Shown piece after piece: positions 26,156 through 35,554 of a DNA stretch of 64,000 nucleotides. Origin of the DNA: Paenibacillus sp. Soil787. Its GTDB lineage: Bacteria > Bacillota > Bacilli > Paenibacillales > NBRC-103111. The position numbers and the translations under genes were made by a program. The notes under the pieces are model-generated. The model saw nothing but the letters and a program-made list of their open reading frames with translations, ran no database searches and was not told where the DNA came from. The DNA lies in NCBI RefSeq assembly GCF_001429545.1, contig NZ_LMSP01000004.1, positions 67,654 through 131,653 of the forward strand. Reading direction: 5' to 3'. Within the stretch, counting starts at the first letter, position 1, and each line of letters starts with the position of its first letter.

Positions 26156-27025
26156 TCATTCTTTTACGGAACCGAGCGTGATTCCCGCATTGAAGTGTTT
26201 CTGCACGAATGGATACATCATCAAGATCGGTATGGCGGATATGATGATCAACGCGGACTTTACCGAATCCACATAAACGGTTTGAGCTGCTGAGGCATAC
26301 TGTCTGCCCAACCCATTGAGCGACTGACTCAGATCTGTGATCGTGTCTCTTAACACAAGCTGTAGCGGGTGTAATTTGATATCGTTGATAAACAAATAGG
26401 GAAGCCACCATTCATTCCAACGATCAACCGCATAAAACAATGACATGGTCGCCATGATCGGCAATGAAACAGGTATGACTATGCGAATGAGGATACTCAG
26501 ATCATTAGCCCCGTCGATTTTTGCCGACTCCTCAAGCGCAGGATTGACTTTTCCGAAGAAATTAATCATCAGGATTAAGTTGAATGCGTTTACAGCCGCC
26601 GGCAATATCATAACAAGAATATTATTCTGCAAGTGAAGATTCTGAATCGTCAAATAAAAAGGAATGAGACCGCCTGAAAAAAATAATGTAAAGATGATGC
26701 AAGTCATGATCAAGTTTCGCCCCGGCATCGACTTCTTGGATAACGCGTAAGCGCCTGTTGACGTCATCACCAGATTTACCAAGGTGCCAAACACAGTCAC
26801 GAAGACCGATACAAGCAAGCCATCGACTACTTTCCCTTGCGAAAAAATGTATTGATATGAAGAGAAATCAATGGAACTCGGAAATAACATGACGCGTCCC
26901 GCATTCCTGTCTGCTATGGAAGACAAGGACTGAACGAGCGTTTGATAAAATGGGAATACAGCCGCAATCGCGCACAGCCCCAGGAAGAGCGTGATCAGCG
27001 CATTGGAAACCGATAAACGCTTCAT
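26156..27025 (-). CDS. Sugar ABC transporter permease, LplC/YtcP type
   Basis: A 289-residue membrane subunit with about six transmembrane segments, EAA loop (SAKIDGANDLSILIRIVIP) and the family ending FNAGITLGSVKE. The frame is open further upstream, but the ATG ending at 27025 has AGGAGGAGGG 6 nt before it and overlaps the stop of the upstream permease by one base (TAATG), which indicates translational coupling. It pairs with the permease at 27025-27981 and the binding protein at 24463. Confidence 0.93.
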   Translation of the reverse strand: MKRLSVSNALITLFLGLCAIAAVFPFYQTLVQSLSSIADRNAGRVMLFPSSIDFSSYQYIFSQGKVVDGLLVSVFVTVFGTLVNLVMTSTGAYALSKKSMPGRNLIMTCIIFTLFFSGGLIPFYLTIQNLHLQNNILVMILPAAVNAFNLILMINFFGKVNPALEESAKIDGANDLSILIRIVIPVSLPIMATMSLFYAVDRWNEWWLPYLFINDIKLHPLQLVLRDTITDLSQSLNGLGRQYASAAQTVYVDSVKSALIIISAIPILMMYPFVQKHFNAGITLGSVKE

Positions 27026-27981
27026 TAGAGACCCTCCTCCTTCAGAACATGCTTCACAAAATAGTTGGCTCCAAACAGTAGCAAGCAATTGATGACGGAT
27101 TTCAGCAAACCGACCGTTGTGGAGTAGCCGAACCCCGTTGAGTCTACAAAAGCGCTGCGATACACGTAGGTATCGAGAATATCTGAGCGTTCATAAACGG
27201 CCGGGTTATACAAATTGAAGATCTGGTCGAACCCGCCATTCATAATACCGCCGACTGCCAAAATAAGCAGAATAGCTGCCGTGGTACGAATCACCGGCCA
27301 TGTAATGGCCTTCATTTGCTGATAACGGGTTGCGCCGTCTATGGCCGCCGCCTCATAAAGCTCGGGATTGATACCCGCGATAGCTGCCAGATAAATAATG
27401 GAGGACCAGCCTGCTTCTTTCCATATGTTCGACGTGAACAGCAGCGCCAGAAAACTTCCGTCGTGGATCAGGATCGTGTTTTTTTCCCATCCGAATAGCT
27501 GCAGGATCTGATTGAGCACGCCCTGATCGTTCAGGATACTCGTTATGATTCCGCTTAACACGACCCAGCTGATGAAATGCGGAAATGTAAATACGGTTTG
27601 ATAGATCCGCTTTAATTTTCTGTGTCGCATTTCATTCAGCAAGATCGCCAGCAGGATCGGGATCGGAAATTCGATAAGCAAACGCCCGAAGCTAATCAAC
27701 AAGGTGTTGTTGAACGCATGCAGGAATTTCTGATCGCCCAGCACATCCCGAAAGTTTTGAAAGTTATTCCAGGGACTGTTCATGATGCCCAGAGAATAAT
27801 TGAAGTCCTTAAAAGCCAAGATCACGCCGTACATAGGCACATACGCGAAGATTAGAAAGAACAGCACGGTTGGAAATACCATCAAGTAGAAATACTTATG
27901 ACGGACGATTTCCTGCCATTTGCGGTTGGTTTTTCCCTTTATACGCCCCTTGTATTGCGCGTGAATTACTGTATTTTGCAT
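27025..27981 (-). CDS. Sugar ABC transporter permease, LplB type
   Basis: A 318-residue membrane subunit, first gene of the importer operon. A basic N-terminus (YKGRIKGKTNRKWQEI) precedes six membrane segments, starting YFYLMVFPTVLFFLIFAYV. The EAA loop reads AAAIDGATRYQQMKAI. The ATG has GGAGG 10 nt upstream. A cre box lies about 41 bp upstream and the terminator of the two-component operon about 170 bp upstream, so this operon has its own promoter. Confidence 0.93.
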   Translation of the reverse strand: MQNTVIHAQYKGRIKGKTNRKWQEIVRHKYFYLMVFPTVLFFLIFAYVPMYGVILAFKDFNYSLGIMNSPWNNFQNFRDVLGDQKFLHAFNNTLLISFGRLLIEFPIPILLAILLNEMRHRKLKRIYQTVFTFPHFISWVVLSGIITSILNDQGVLNQILQLFGWEKNTILIHDGSFLALLFTSNIWKEAGWSSIIYLAAIAGINPELYEAAAIDGATRYQQMKAITWPVIRTTAAILLILAVGGIMNGGFDQIFNLYNPAVYERSDILDTYVYRSAFVDSTGFGYSTTVGLLKSVINCLLLFGANYFVKHVLKEEGL

Positions 27982-28014
27982 ACCCCTCTCGCCTCCTATC
28001 TCGTCTATAAATCT

Positions 28015-28036
28015 ATTGTAAAGGAAACGCTTCCAT
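28015..28036 (-). promoter_or_regulatory. cre box and -10 of importer operon 2
   Basis: On the minus strand ATGGAAGCGTTTCCT (28022-28036) matches the cre consensus WTGNAANCGNWNNCW fully. It is followed one base later by a TACAAT -10-like hexamer (28015-28020). CcpA bound there would cover the core promoter. Confidence 0.6.
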
Positions 28037-28149
28037 AGGGGTATGTCGTTAAATTAGTGTTATTCTTGTATTTTTCGTGTAATTTTATGTCGAATTCGAG
28101 GAGAAATTGTCTTGCATCTAATTCAAGTACAAGTTATCGATAAGGAATA

Positions 28150-28184
28150 CAAAAAAAAAAACGGCCTCCATTAATTAGGAGCCG
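28150..28184 (-). terminator. Rho-independent terminator of the kinase-regulator operon
   Basis: On the minus strand CGGCTCC/GGAGGCCG with one bulged G and an 8-nt loop is followed by eleven T. The 5' arm overlaps the last codons of the response regulator and the loop contains its stop codon. It separates the two-component genes from the importer genes. Confidence 0.85.
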
Positions 28185-29611
28185 GAAATATAGCCGTTCT
28201 GACTTTGGTCGTAACGATAGGCTCTTGGCGGACTGCCCATCATTTTTTTGAACATTTTACTGAAATAAAAATAATCTTGGTATCCTACCTGGTCCGCTAT
28301 ATCGTTGATTGGAATGGAGGTAGTTCTGAGCAACTCCGAAGCGCGGTTCATTCTAAGACCGGTTAAGTGCTCGGTAAAGGTTTTATCCAGTTCTTTTCTG
28401 AATAATTGCGAGATGTAATTCGAGTTTAAGTTGAATTGTTTACTTAAGCCCTGAATTGTAATGTCCTCGCCGAAGTGCTCGTTGATGTATTCCAGTATGG
28501 CAGAGAATGTATGAATGCGTCCAGACTGCATGGAAACATGCTGTTGATCGGTCTGCTCCCCCCGGAACAATTCCTTTAAATAATCGATCATAGCCCGGAC
28601 ATCTTCAAACTGATCTGCCAATTGTTCAAAAGAATAGAGGTATAAATCGTCCGATTCCATACCTTTTCGACTTAACTGCGTAATGCAATCGTTATACAAC
28701 AACAGGGCATGCCGGATATTCAGAAGGCCGCTCTGAAACATGGATAACAAGGAATCCATATGAGCAAAGAACGTCTGGTTATTTCCGTCGGTCGGCACTG
28801 CAAATGCCGACTTCATGTCATTGGTTTTCCATGACTCTTCCCATGTGAAGATTTCGGCTAAAGTGAAATATTGATAGGCCTGAAGCTCTGCATCTTGGAT
28901 AGCCTGTGTAAATCCTGCTGAATCGATATCCCGTTTGCTGAATCCAATTCCTTTCAAGAAATGACGACTTTCAGAAGCAAAAAGGGTCATTAATTGGGCC
29001 GCATCTTTGTCAGCCATCACATATATAAACTTGCGATAACCGATACGCAAGGTAAAGCAAGGTGTTTTTCCATTGATCTGAAATCTGTCTCTTCTTACTG
29101 TAAGCATGATACGCAAATCTTCTTTTCCGGAACTTGTAATGTCGGCCAAAGCTAACTCACGCCGCAATCTGCTGTTTGCTTCCGGCGTACCACTCTCGAT
29201 CAAATCAAGAATTTCCCCTTCAGGCAACAGACGACGGGAGTCTAATTCTCGCTTGATCTTGATAAGATACCCCATGATTTCCATCTCGTCGAAAGGTTTC
29301 AGGCAATAACCGGATATGTTATTCTGGATCGCTTTCTGCACGAGAGCAAACTCTGCCAGACCGCTCACTATGATAAATTTGGAGGATATACCGGCGTCGT
29401 CCAATCGTTTTTTCAGTTCTAGCCCGTTCATTCCGGGCATCCGGATATCAGAAAAAATCACATCCGGTTGAATTTGTTTGGCAGCTTCCACTGCCTCCTC
29501 CCCGCTTTGCGCATACCCAACAACTTCATAGCCGCAGCCCTTCCAATCCACCGTCGCTATCAAGCTTTCTATAACCAGTTCCTCGTCATCCACAATAAAG
29601 ACTTTATACAT
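28175..29611 (-). CDS. Response regulator, YesN/AraC type
   Basis: A 478-residue regulator. The receiver domain (about 3-120) has DDE at 8-10 and phospho-acceptor Asp55 in VIFSDIRMPG. A variable linker follows, then an AraC double helix-turn-helix at the C-terminus (QFNLNSNYISQLFRKEL, VGYQDYFYFSKMFKK). I start at the ATG ending at 29611, with AGAGGTGA upstream, rather than the longer frame. The start overlaps the kinase stop by 8 nt in the same way as the pair at 6351. It probably activates the importer operon that follows its terminator. Confidence 0.93.
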   Translation of the reverse strand: MYKVFIVDDEELVIESLIATVDWKGCGYEVVGYAQSGEEAVEAAKQIQPDVIFSDIRMPGMNGLELKKRLDDAGISSKFIIVSGLAEFALVQKAIQNNISGYCLKPFDEMEIMGYLIKIKRELDSRRLLPEGEILDLIESGTPEANSRLRRELALADITSSGKEDLRIMLTVRRDRFQINGKTPCFTLRIGYRKFIYVMADKDAAQLMTLFASESRHFLKGIGFSKRDIDSAGFTQAIQDAELQAYQYFTLAEIFTWEESWKTNDMKSAFAVPTDGNNQTFFAHMDSLLSMFQSGLLNIRHALLLYNDCITQLSRKGMESDDLYLYSFEQLADQFEDVRAMIDYLKELFRGEQTDQQHVSMQSGRIHTFSAILEYINEHFGEDITIQGLSKQFNLNSNYISQLFRKELDKTFTEHLTGLRMNRASELLRTTSIPINDIADQVGYQDYFYFSKMFKKMMGSPPRAYRYDQSQNGYISGS

Positions 29612-31373
29612 GACCTTCACCTCTGACCGGTATTGTAAGCGAGACCGTTGTTCCGCCTTCAAGCTCGCTAGTCATCCTGATGCCGTATGGTTCTCCGAAG
29701 ATCATGCGGATTCTGTTATGCACATTTGCCAGTCCGATGCCGGATACGGAATCGCCATCAAGGCCATCCGTTGCCGATCGGCATTCAATTGTATGATTAA
29801 TATCCTCTAACTTTTCCAAACTTATTCCTGTACCGTTATCATGAACGGAGAGATACAGGTTCTCCCCGTCCCTATAGCCTTTTATCACCAACACACCAGT
29901 TTGCCTGAGCGGCTCAATGCCATGTTTGATGGCGTTTTCCACAATGGGCTGCAAGATCATTCTAGGGACAAGACATGCGAGGCATTCCGTATGAATGTCG
30001 TATTCCACTTGCAACCGTTCGCCAAATCGGATTTGATGAATGAAGATATAGTTCTTAATGATGGTCAATTCTCCTTCCAAGGAAATCATATCAGGTCCCT
30101 TGATACTGTAACGGAAAAACATAGCCAACGCTTTGGTCAGCTCGAATATTTGCGAAGAACCCTCTCTCGCGGCAAGCCCTTTGATCGATTCCAGCGTATT
30201 GTATAAAAAATGCGGATTGATTTGGCTTTGCAAAAAGCTGAGTTCCGCTCTCCGTTTAATCAACTCCGACTCGTAGAGGACGTGCTTGCTTTCCAGCAAA
30301 TGATCCGTCAATTTCTCAATTTCCGCCAACATTTCATTGAAACGTGAAGCCATAATAATCATTTCCGCATAACCGTCTACTGCGATTCGTTTGCTGAGAT
30401 GGTTTTTTTCCCCCAGACTCACTTCTCCCATCAGCCTCATAAACTTTTTCAAAGGCTGCAGAATGTTGTTGCTAACAAACAGAAGAGGTATGATCATCAA
30501 AACGAGTGCAATTGCGACCATGATAAGCTGCTGTTGACGGATCACATTAAGACCTTGCAGGAGCACACGATTCGGCATGGCAATAACAATTTCACCGTTC
30601 ATATCCGGAATAGCTTCCCTCTGAATCATATATTGACTGTTAGGATTCAACAATCTATCTTGTGAAATCGGCTCCCCAAGGTTACTTGATTCATCATTCG
30701 TATAGAAGAGCCTTCCGTTACGATCAGCCATGTAGATTAAGGCACCCTCTGGTAAATTGACAGGGTTGCCGTCGCCAAAGAGCAGTCGATTATCGATTAT
30801 CAAAAGCAGAGTTCCAAGTTCACTATTGGCGGCCTCAAAATTAGTTGTTGAATAGATAGGTAATCCCGCCACCAAAACCGGCGTTGTCGTATAAGGTAAA
30901 TCGATCATTTTAAGCCCCAAAAAATAGGACAAGTTATTTCTCGGAATTTCCCTGGAAATGGCTTCGATTTGAACCGAATTGGCCAGGAAGTTGAATACGG
31001 AGCCGTTATTTTCGACTAGTGCAATATCCAAAATGGCCTTTTTCATTTTCCTCATATCTGACAAATAAGCTTTTAACGGGTTAAACATTTCAACCTTTTG
31101 GGCTGGATTTGTTTCAGACAAAAAATTTTGTACGGTTTGTCCGTTGTAGGCAATCGTTTCCATAATTCTTTTAACATCATTACTATTCGAGGAAATGGAC
31201 TGGTTTAATTGTGAAATAACACCTTTGATGTAATCGCTGTTATTCTTCGTTACGACATTGACGGCACGGTAATAATTCACAGCCATGATCGAAATCATAA
31301 CCATAACAATTAATAAACCCAGGAAAGATAACTGCATCGTGATGGGAAGTTTCTTAAAATAGGGCAGTTTCAT
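29604..31373 (-). CDS. Sensor histidine kinase, YesM family
   Basis: A 589-residue membrane kinase. Membrane segments at about 13-33 and 280-300 flank an extracellular sensor domain. A HAMP region, NPHFLYNTLE His-box and GHKL domain (VENAIKHGIEPL, VHDNGTGISLEKL) follow. The ATG has AAGGA 8 nt upstream. It is the first gene of a two-gene operon with the regulator at 28175 and ends in GHV overlapping that gene. The sensed ligand is unknown; in this class the sensor domain often reads the sugar or its binding protein. Confidence 0.93.
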   Translation of the reverse strand: MKLPYFKKLPITMQLSFLGLLIVMVMISIMAVNYYRAVNVVTKNNSDYIKGVISQLNQSISSNSNDVKRIMETIAYNGQTVQNFLSETNPAQKVEMFNPLKAYLSDMRKMKKAILDIALVENNGSVFNFLANSVQIEAISREIPRNNLSYFLGLKMIDLPYTTTPVLVAGLPIYSTTNFEAANSELGTLLLIIDNRLLFGDGNPVNLPEGALIYMADRNGRLFYTNDESSNLGEPISQDRLLNPNSQYMIQREAIPDMNGEIVIAMPNRVLLQGLNVIRQQQLIMVAIALVLMIIPLLFVSNNILQPLKKFMRLMGEVSLGEKNHLSKRIAVDGYAEMIIMASRFNEMLAEIEKLTDHLLESKHVLYESELIKRRAELSFLQSQINPHFLYNTLESIKGLAAREGSSQIFELTKALAMFFRYSIKGPDMISLEGELTIIKNYIFIHQIRFGERLQVEYDIHTECLACLVPRMILQPIVENAIKHGIEPLRQTGVLVIKGYRDGENLYLSVHDNGTGISLEKLEDINHTIECRSATDGLDGDSVSGIGLANVHNRIRMIFGEPYGIRMTSELEGGTTVSLTIPVRGEGHV

Positions 31374-31506
31374 ATGACTTTTCCTTCTTTGATAGTTAAT
31401 TTGATGCGACTTGAATCAGAAACGCTCTAAGGTGAAGTCTACCAGAGCAATATCAAAAATCAAGCGGGAATTTTCGCCTCTGTCAGATTTCCTACCACAT
31501 AAATAA

Positions 31507-31544
31507 ACCTCCATCACCATTTTCACGTGGTTCAGGAGGTTTGA
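31507..31544 (-). terminator. Terminator of GH127 operon
   Basis: Stem AAACCTCC/GGAGGTTT (31507-31514 and 31537-31544) followed on the minus strand by a weak TTTATTTATG tail. It lies about 65 bp after the GH127 stop. Confidence 0.6.
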
Positions 31545-31607
31545 TTTAAATAGTAGATCTACAAATTTTAAGGGATATGAACAGTTTCAGTTTTTTTAAT
31601 ATTTTCT

Positions 31608-33575
31608 TCAACTTTGCGCCGATGAATGAAGTCGAACCCAAACGGTCATTTCGCCAGGCGTTCGGTTTCCCCACATACTATAAGGGATCGCTTTGAAGCT
31701 TATCGTCTCCGTTGCGTTTGCCAGCGGTTGATACAATACATCTTCCCATAAAGCTTTATTGGATCGCTGTGCCTGTCCCTTAATAACGATGATGCCGCCA
31801 AACAAATCATCTTCCAATTCAGCAGTCAGTTGAGCTTCTCTAGCGATGGAGATATCTGCGAGATTGCTGCCATTATCCATTTCTTCCAGACAATAAATGA
31901 TAGGTCCGCGTTGAATCGCCGCTTTACCCGAATTTTCGCGAACATCGGGGTGAGACTGAATAAGCTCGGCAATCATTGGAAGCTCCAGTTCGATGCGATC
32001 CCCTTTGCTCCAAGCACGTTTAAGAACGGCATAACCATTCACCTTCACGGATTGCACATCTAAGAATTGACCATTTATGGCTATCTTCGGATTTCTGCAC
32101 CAAGCGGGAATTCTTAAAGATATGGCAAACTCTGCAGTGTGCTCAGATGCTATATTCATAGTAATATGACCATCCAGCGGATATTGCGTAATTGTTTCCA
32201 GCTTAATCACATTTCCGGCGATCGTAAACTCCGTTTCATTCGCCATATATAAATGAACACAAATCCCCTGCTCATGCTGTGTATAGAGGTAGCTTCCAAT
32301 AGAGGTTATGAGTCTTGCAATATTAGGAGGGCAGCAAGCGCAGCCAAACCAGCTGACTCTTTCCGGCTTAACATGCTGCAGATCATAACGATGTTCGACG
32401 GCTTCGGGATAAACCTCAAGCGGATTAACGTAAAAATATTTGGTGCCGTCTAATGAAATCCCACTCAAGGCTCCATTGTATATGGCTCGCTCCATAACAT
32501 CCGCATAGCTGCTGTTTGTTTCAATTTGCAGCATCCTCTGCGCCCACATGATAAGTCCAATAGCTGCGCATGTTTCAGTATAAGCCGTATCGTTCGGTAA
32601 ATCATAATCGATCGTAAACCGTTCCGCATGTCCTTGTGAGCCTAATCCGCCTGTGATATACATTCTGCGGGTGGTCACGTTCTTCCATAAAACCCGCAAT
32701 GCATCCGCTAAGGATGTATCCTTTGCTGCCAGCGCCAAATCTGCCATTGCAGAATATTGATACATTGCACGAACGGAGTGGCCTACCGCTTTCTCCTGCT
32801 CCCTTATAGGGGTATGCGCTTGATGATACTCAAGATCAAACCATTTTGTTTTTTCAGGTCCGCCAAATGTTTCTTCCTCCTGCAAAAAGCTTGGCTGCTT
32901 GCCGCGTTCATCCACAAAATATTGACTGAGCCGGAGATAGCGGTTTTCTCCTGTCGCATGATAAAGCTTGACGAGTGCAAGCTCAATTTCTTGATGTCCG
33001 CAATACTTATGCGGCAAGTCATTGGACTCAGGTCCCATAACATGATCAATATAATCCACATAACGAGACATAATTTCGAGCAGTCTGCGCTTGCCTGTAG
33101 CCTGATAGTAGGCTACTGCCGCCTCAATTAAATGACCAGCACAATAAAGCTCATGCCCGAAGGCGAAATCCTTCCAGCGCTCAGACGGTTTGGCAACCGT
33201 AAAGTAAGTATTTAAATAGCCGTCCGCTTGCTGCGCTCTGCCAATCAGATCAATGACCGAATCCAGAAGCTTTTCCAAATCCGCATTCGGATAAGTAACT
33301 AAACTAAAGCTTGCTGCCTCGATCCACTTCGCAACATCACTATCCTGAAACACCATGCCGTGAAACATACCGTTGGATTCCCCAGCGGCAATCCGAAAAT
33401 TTTCGATGGCGTGGCTCGGCTCTGCGCCTGGTATTTGATCATTCAAAGCATCCCATTGGTAAGGAATGACCTTTTCCGAAATTAACTTGATACGATCCGC
33501 CCAAACTTTGTCGTGTATAGTTACTTTCCCCAATTTTATCAACGTATTGCTTTCCAAATCACTCACTTGTGTCAT
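31608..33575 (-). CDS. GH127 beta-L-arabinofuranosidase
   Basis: A 655-residue cytoplasmic enzyme of the HypBA1 type. The alpha/alpha-barrel carries Glu334 and Cys336 in AYTETCAAIG and Cys414/Cys415 in FGCACCPPN, matching the zinc-bound Cys/Glu set in which a cysteine is the nucleophile. Beta-sandwich domains follow from about residue 430. It is the last gene of the operon binding protein, permease, permease, GH127, suggesting that the importer at 33.7-37.0 kb brings in arabinose-containing oligosaccharides. The ATG at 33575 sits very close to GGAGG; the GTG three codons on (33566) is an alternative start. Confidence 0.93.
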   Translation of the reverse strand: MTQVSDLESNTLIKLGKVTIHDKVWADRIKLISEKVIPYQWDALNDQIPGAEPSHAIENFRIAAGESNGMFHGMVFQDSDVAKWIEAASFSLVTYPNADLEKLLDSVIDLIGRAQQADGYLNTYFTVAKPSERWKDFAFGHELYCAGHLIEAAVAYYQATGKRRLLEIMSRYVDYIDHVMGPESNDLPHKYCGHQEIELALVKLYHATGENRYLRLSQYFVDERGKQPSFLQEEETFGGPEKTKWFDLEYHQAHTPIREQEKAVGHSVRAMYQYSAMADLALAAKDTSLADALRVLWKNVTTRRMYITGGLGSQGHAERFTIDYDLPNDTAYTETCAAIGLIMWAQRMLQIETNSSYADVMERAIYNGALSGISLDGTKYFYVNPLEVYPEAVEHRYDLQHVKPERVSWFGCACCPPNIARLITSIGSYLYTQHEQGICVHLYMANETEFTIAGNVIKLETITQYPLDGHITMNIASEHTAEFAISLRIPAWCRNPKIAINGQFLDVQSVKVNGYAVLKRAWSKGDRIELELPMIAELIQSHPDVRENSGKAAIQRGPIIYCLEEMDNGSNLADISIAREAQLTAELEDDLFGGIIVIKGQAQRSNKALWEDVLYQPLANATETISFKAIPYSMWGNRTPGEMTVWVRLHSSAQS

Positions 33576-33656
33576 CCCCTCCAGATTATATTAAATCGTG
33601 AAATTAGATACGGTTTACCACTCGAAGAAGGTTTATGCCCATATTGAACCTCCGCA

Positions 33657-34490
33657 TCATCCTTTAACGCCCGTCATTGCAATACCTTCAATAAAGTATC
33701 TTTGCGCAAAGAGATAGATAACTAACGACGGAATCACAACAATCGTCACAGCAGCCATAAGTAAGTTCCATTGCGCTGAGTAAGATCCCTGAAACAGCTG
33801 CAAGCCTAACATCAACGTATAATTCTTCTCGGACGAAAGATAAATAGTCGGCGCCAAATAATCATTCCAGTTTGCTAAGAACGTAAATAATCCTACGACA
33901 ATCATCGATTGGCTGCTTAGGGGAACTATAATGCTTGAATATACTTTCAGATGACCCGCGCCATCCATAAATGCTGCTTCATCCAGCTCCTTCGGAATCG
34001 TCATAAAAAATTGCCGCAACAGAAAAATATTGAAAAGTCCACCGCCGAAAAAAGCGGGAATAATCAAAGGAGCAAAAGTGTCTGTAAGTCCAAGGTAGCT
34101 CCAACCGATAAACTGAGGAATCATAACAACTGCGAAAGGCAGCATCAAGGCTGTCATCAAAAAACCAAATATCTTGTCTCTTCCAGGCCAGCTAATCCTT
34201 GTGAAACCGTAAGCGCATAAAGAACTCGTTAAAAGCACGCCAATGATGTTGCCGATAGTAATGATCGTACTATTGAAAAAAAATCTGCCAAACGGCTGTG
34301 AGGATAGCGCATCCGTAAAGTTTGCGAACGCAAACGCTTTAGGTATAAAAGTCGGGACGACTTCAAACACTTCTCCATTGCCAACTAAAGCTGTTCTCAG
34401 CATCCAGTAAAAAGGGAACAGACAAATGATAGAACCAACAATTAACAGAAAATAGATCATTATTTTGCCGATTACAGGTTCTCGCTTCAT
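33657..34490 (-). CDS. Sugar ABC transporter permease, MsmG/AraQ type
   Basis: A 277-residue membrane subunit with about six transmembrane segments and EAA loop (AAFMDGAGHLKVYSSIIVP), ending IEGIAMTGVKG. It overlaps the upstream permease by 4 nt (ATGA), indicating coupled translation. The shape is that of standard CUT1 importers (MsmEFG/AraNPQ) rather than the Lpl type seen in the other three loci of this window. Confidence 0.93.
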   Translation of the reverse strand: MKREPVIGKIMIYFLLIVGSIICLFPFYWMLRTALVGNGEVFEVVPTFIPKAFAFANFTDALSSQPFGRFFFNSTIITIGNIIGVLLTSSLCAYGFTRISWPGRDKIFGFLMTALMLPFAVVMIPQFIGWSYLGLTDTFAPLIIPAFFGGGLFNIFLLRQFFMTIPKELDEAAFMDGAGHLKVYSSIIVPLSSQSMIVVGLFTFLANWNDYLAPTIYLSSEKNYTLMLGLQLFQGSYSAQWNLLMAAVTIVVIPSLVIYLFAQRYFIEGIAMTGVKG

Positions 34491-35467
34491 TTGTTATTCC
34501 CCCCTCCTTCTTGATGTACGAACGATCCGGAAAGCTTGAAAAAAACAGCTGTAAAAAATAAGGTAACCGCTAATAATACAAGTACAGAGGCACTTGCCGC
34601 ACCCATTTTTTGAAATTTAAAAGCGTTCTGAAACATATATAAAACATAGAATAAACTTGAACTGCCTGGACCTCCATATGAAGAACCTGCAGAGCCGGCG
34701 CCTCCGGATGTCATAATTGCCGGTTGGACAAAGGTTTGAATCGCATTAATAAAACCAATCACGGTATTAAAAAAGATGATCGGAGAACTCATGGGAATCG
34801 TAATATAAACTAATCGGTGCCAGTTATTTCCACCATCTACTTCCAGCGCTTCATACAAATGCGAAGGAATACTTTGAAGTCCTGCGAGAAATATGACAAT
34901 CGAACTGCCGCAAAGCCAAAGGCTAAAGAGAATCAAAGTTGGCACTACAGTAGTCGGAGATGCCAGCCAGCTTGATGGCGATATGCCAATCAAACCAAGC
35001 AAGTAATTGACAACGCCAAAATCGGGTTGAAGCATCCACAGCCAAATCATCGAACTCGATGCTAGCGGAATAACGACAGGCAAGTAGAAAATGGCTCTAA
35101 AAAACCCGCGAAATTTTATTTTTTGATTCAATAAGACAGCAATTAAAAAAGAAACGATGATACTTAGCGGAACACTAAAAGACACATAGTAAGCGGTCGC
35201 TTTGATCGCTGGATAAAAGAAATTATCTCTTCCATTGAACATATCTATAAAATTATGCAGCCCAACAAACTTGGTATGCACAGCACCGATAGAAAAATCG
35301 GTAAAGCTTAAGATAATCGTTATAAGCAGCGGCACTAGAACAAAAATGGAATAGCCCAGAAGCACGGGTGAAGTAAAAAGCAAGCCAAGATATAAATTTT
35401 TTAAATTCTTATTCTTGCGTTTTTTTATGATAGTGGATTGTGTATGTGAGACAGCAAGATGTTCCAT
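34487..35467 (-). CDS. Sugar ABC transporter permease, MsmF/AraP type
   Basis: A 326-residue membrane subunit. The Lys-rich N-terminus (KKRKNKNLKNLYLG) is followed by about six membrane segments and the EAA loop (ALEVDGGNNWHRLVYITIP). A Gly/Ser-rich periplasmic-side loop around 255-275 is unusually long. The ATG has AAAGGAG 7 nt upstream. It follows the binding-protein gene after a stem-loop at 35498-35525. Confidence 0.92.
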   Translation of the reverse strand: MEHLAVSHTQSTIIKKRKNKNLKNLYLGLLFTSPVLLGYSIFVLVPLLITIILSFTDFSIGAVHTKFVGLHNFIDMFNGRDNFFYPAIKATAYYVSFSVPLSIIVSFLIAVLLNQKIKFRGFFRAIFYLPVVIPLASSSMIWLWMLQPDFGVVNYLLGLIGISPSSWLASPTTVVPTLILFSLWLCGSSIVIFLAGLQSIPSHLYEALEVDGGNNWHRLVYITIPMSSPIIFFNTVIGFINAIQTFVQPAIMTSGGAGSAGSSYGGPGSSSLFYVLYMFQNAFKFQKMGAASASVLVLLAVTLFFTAVFFKLSGSFVHQEGGGNNK

Positions 35468-35497
35468 ATCTTAACTCCTTTCGCTGATTATTTTAAT

Positions 35498-35525
35498 GAA
35501 AGCCAGGAAATAATCCCTGGCTTTC
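35498..35525 (-). promoter_or_regulatory. Intercistronic stem-loop between binding protein and permease
   Basis: Perfect 10-bp stem GAAAGCCAGG/CCTGGCTTTC with an 8-nt loop, 29 nt after the binding-protein stop and 30 nt before the permease start. The run of T lies on the other strand, so within this operon it more likely protects the upstream mRNA or causes partial termination. Confidence 0.7.
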
Positions 35526-35554
35526 GTTAAATGTTTTTTTATGAAGAATGTTTG

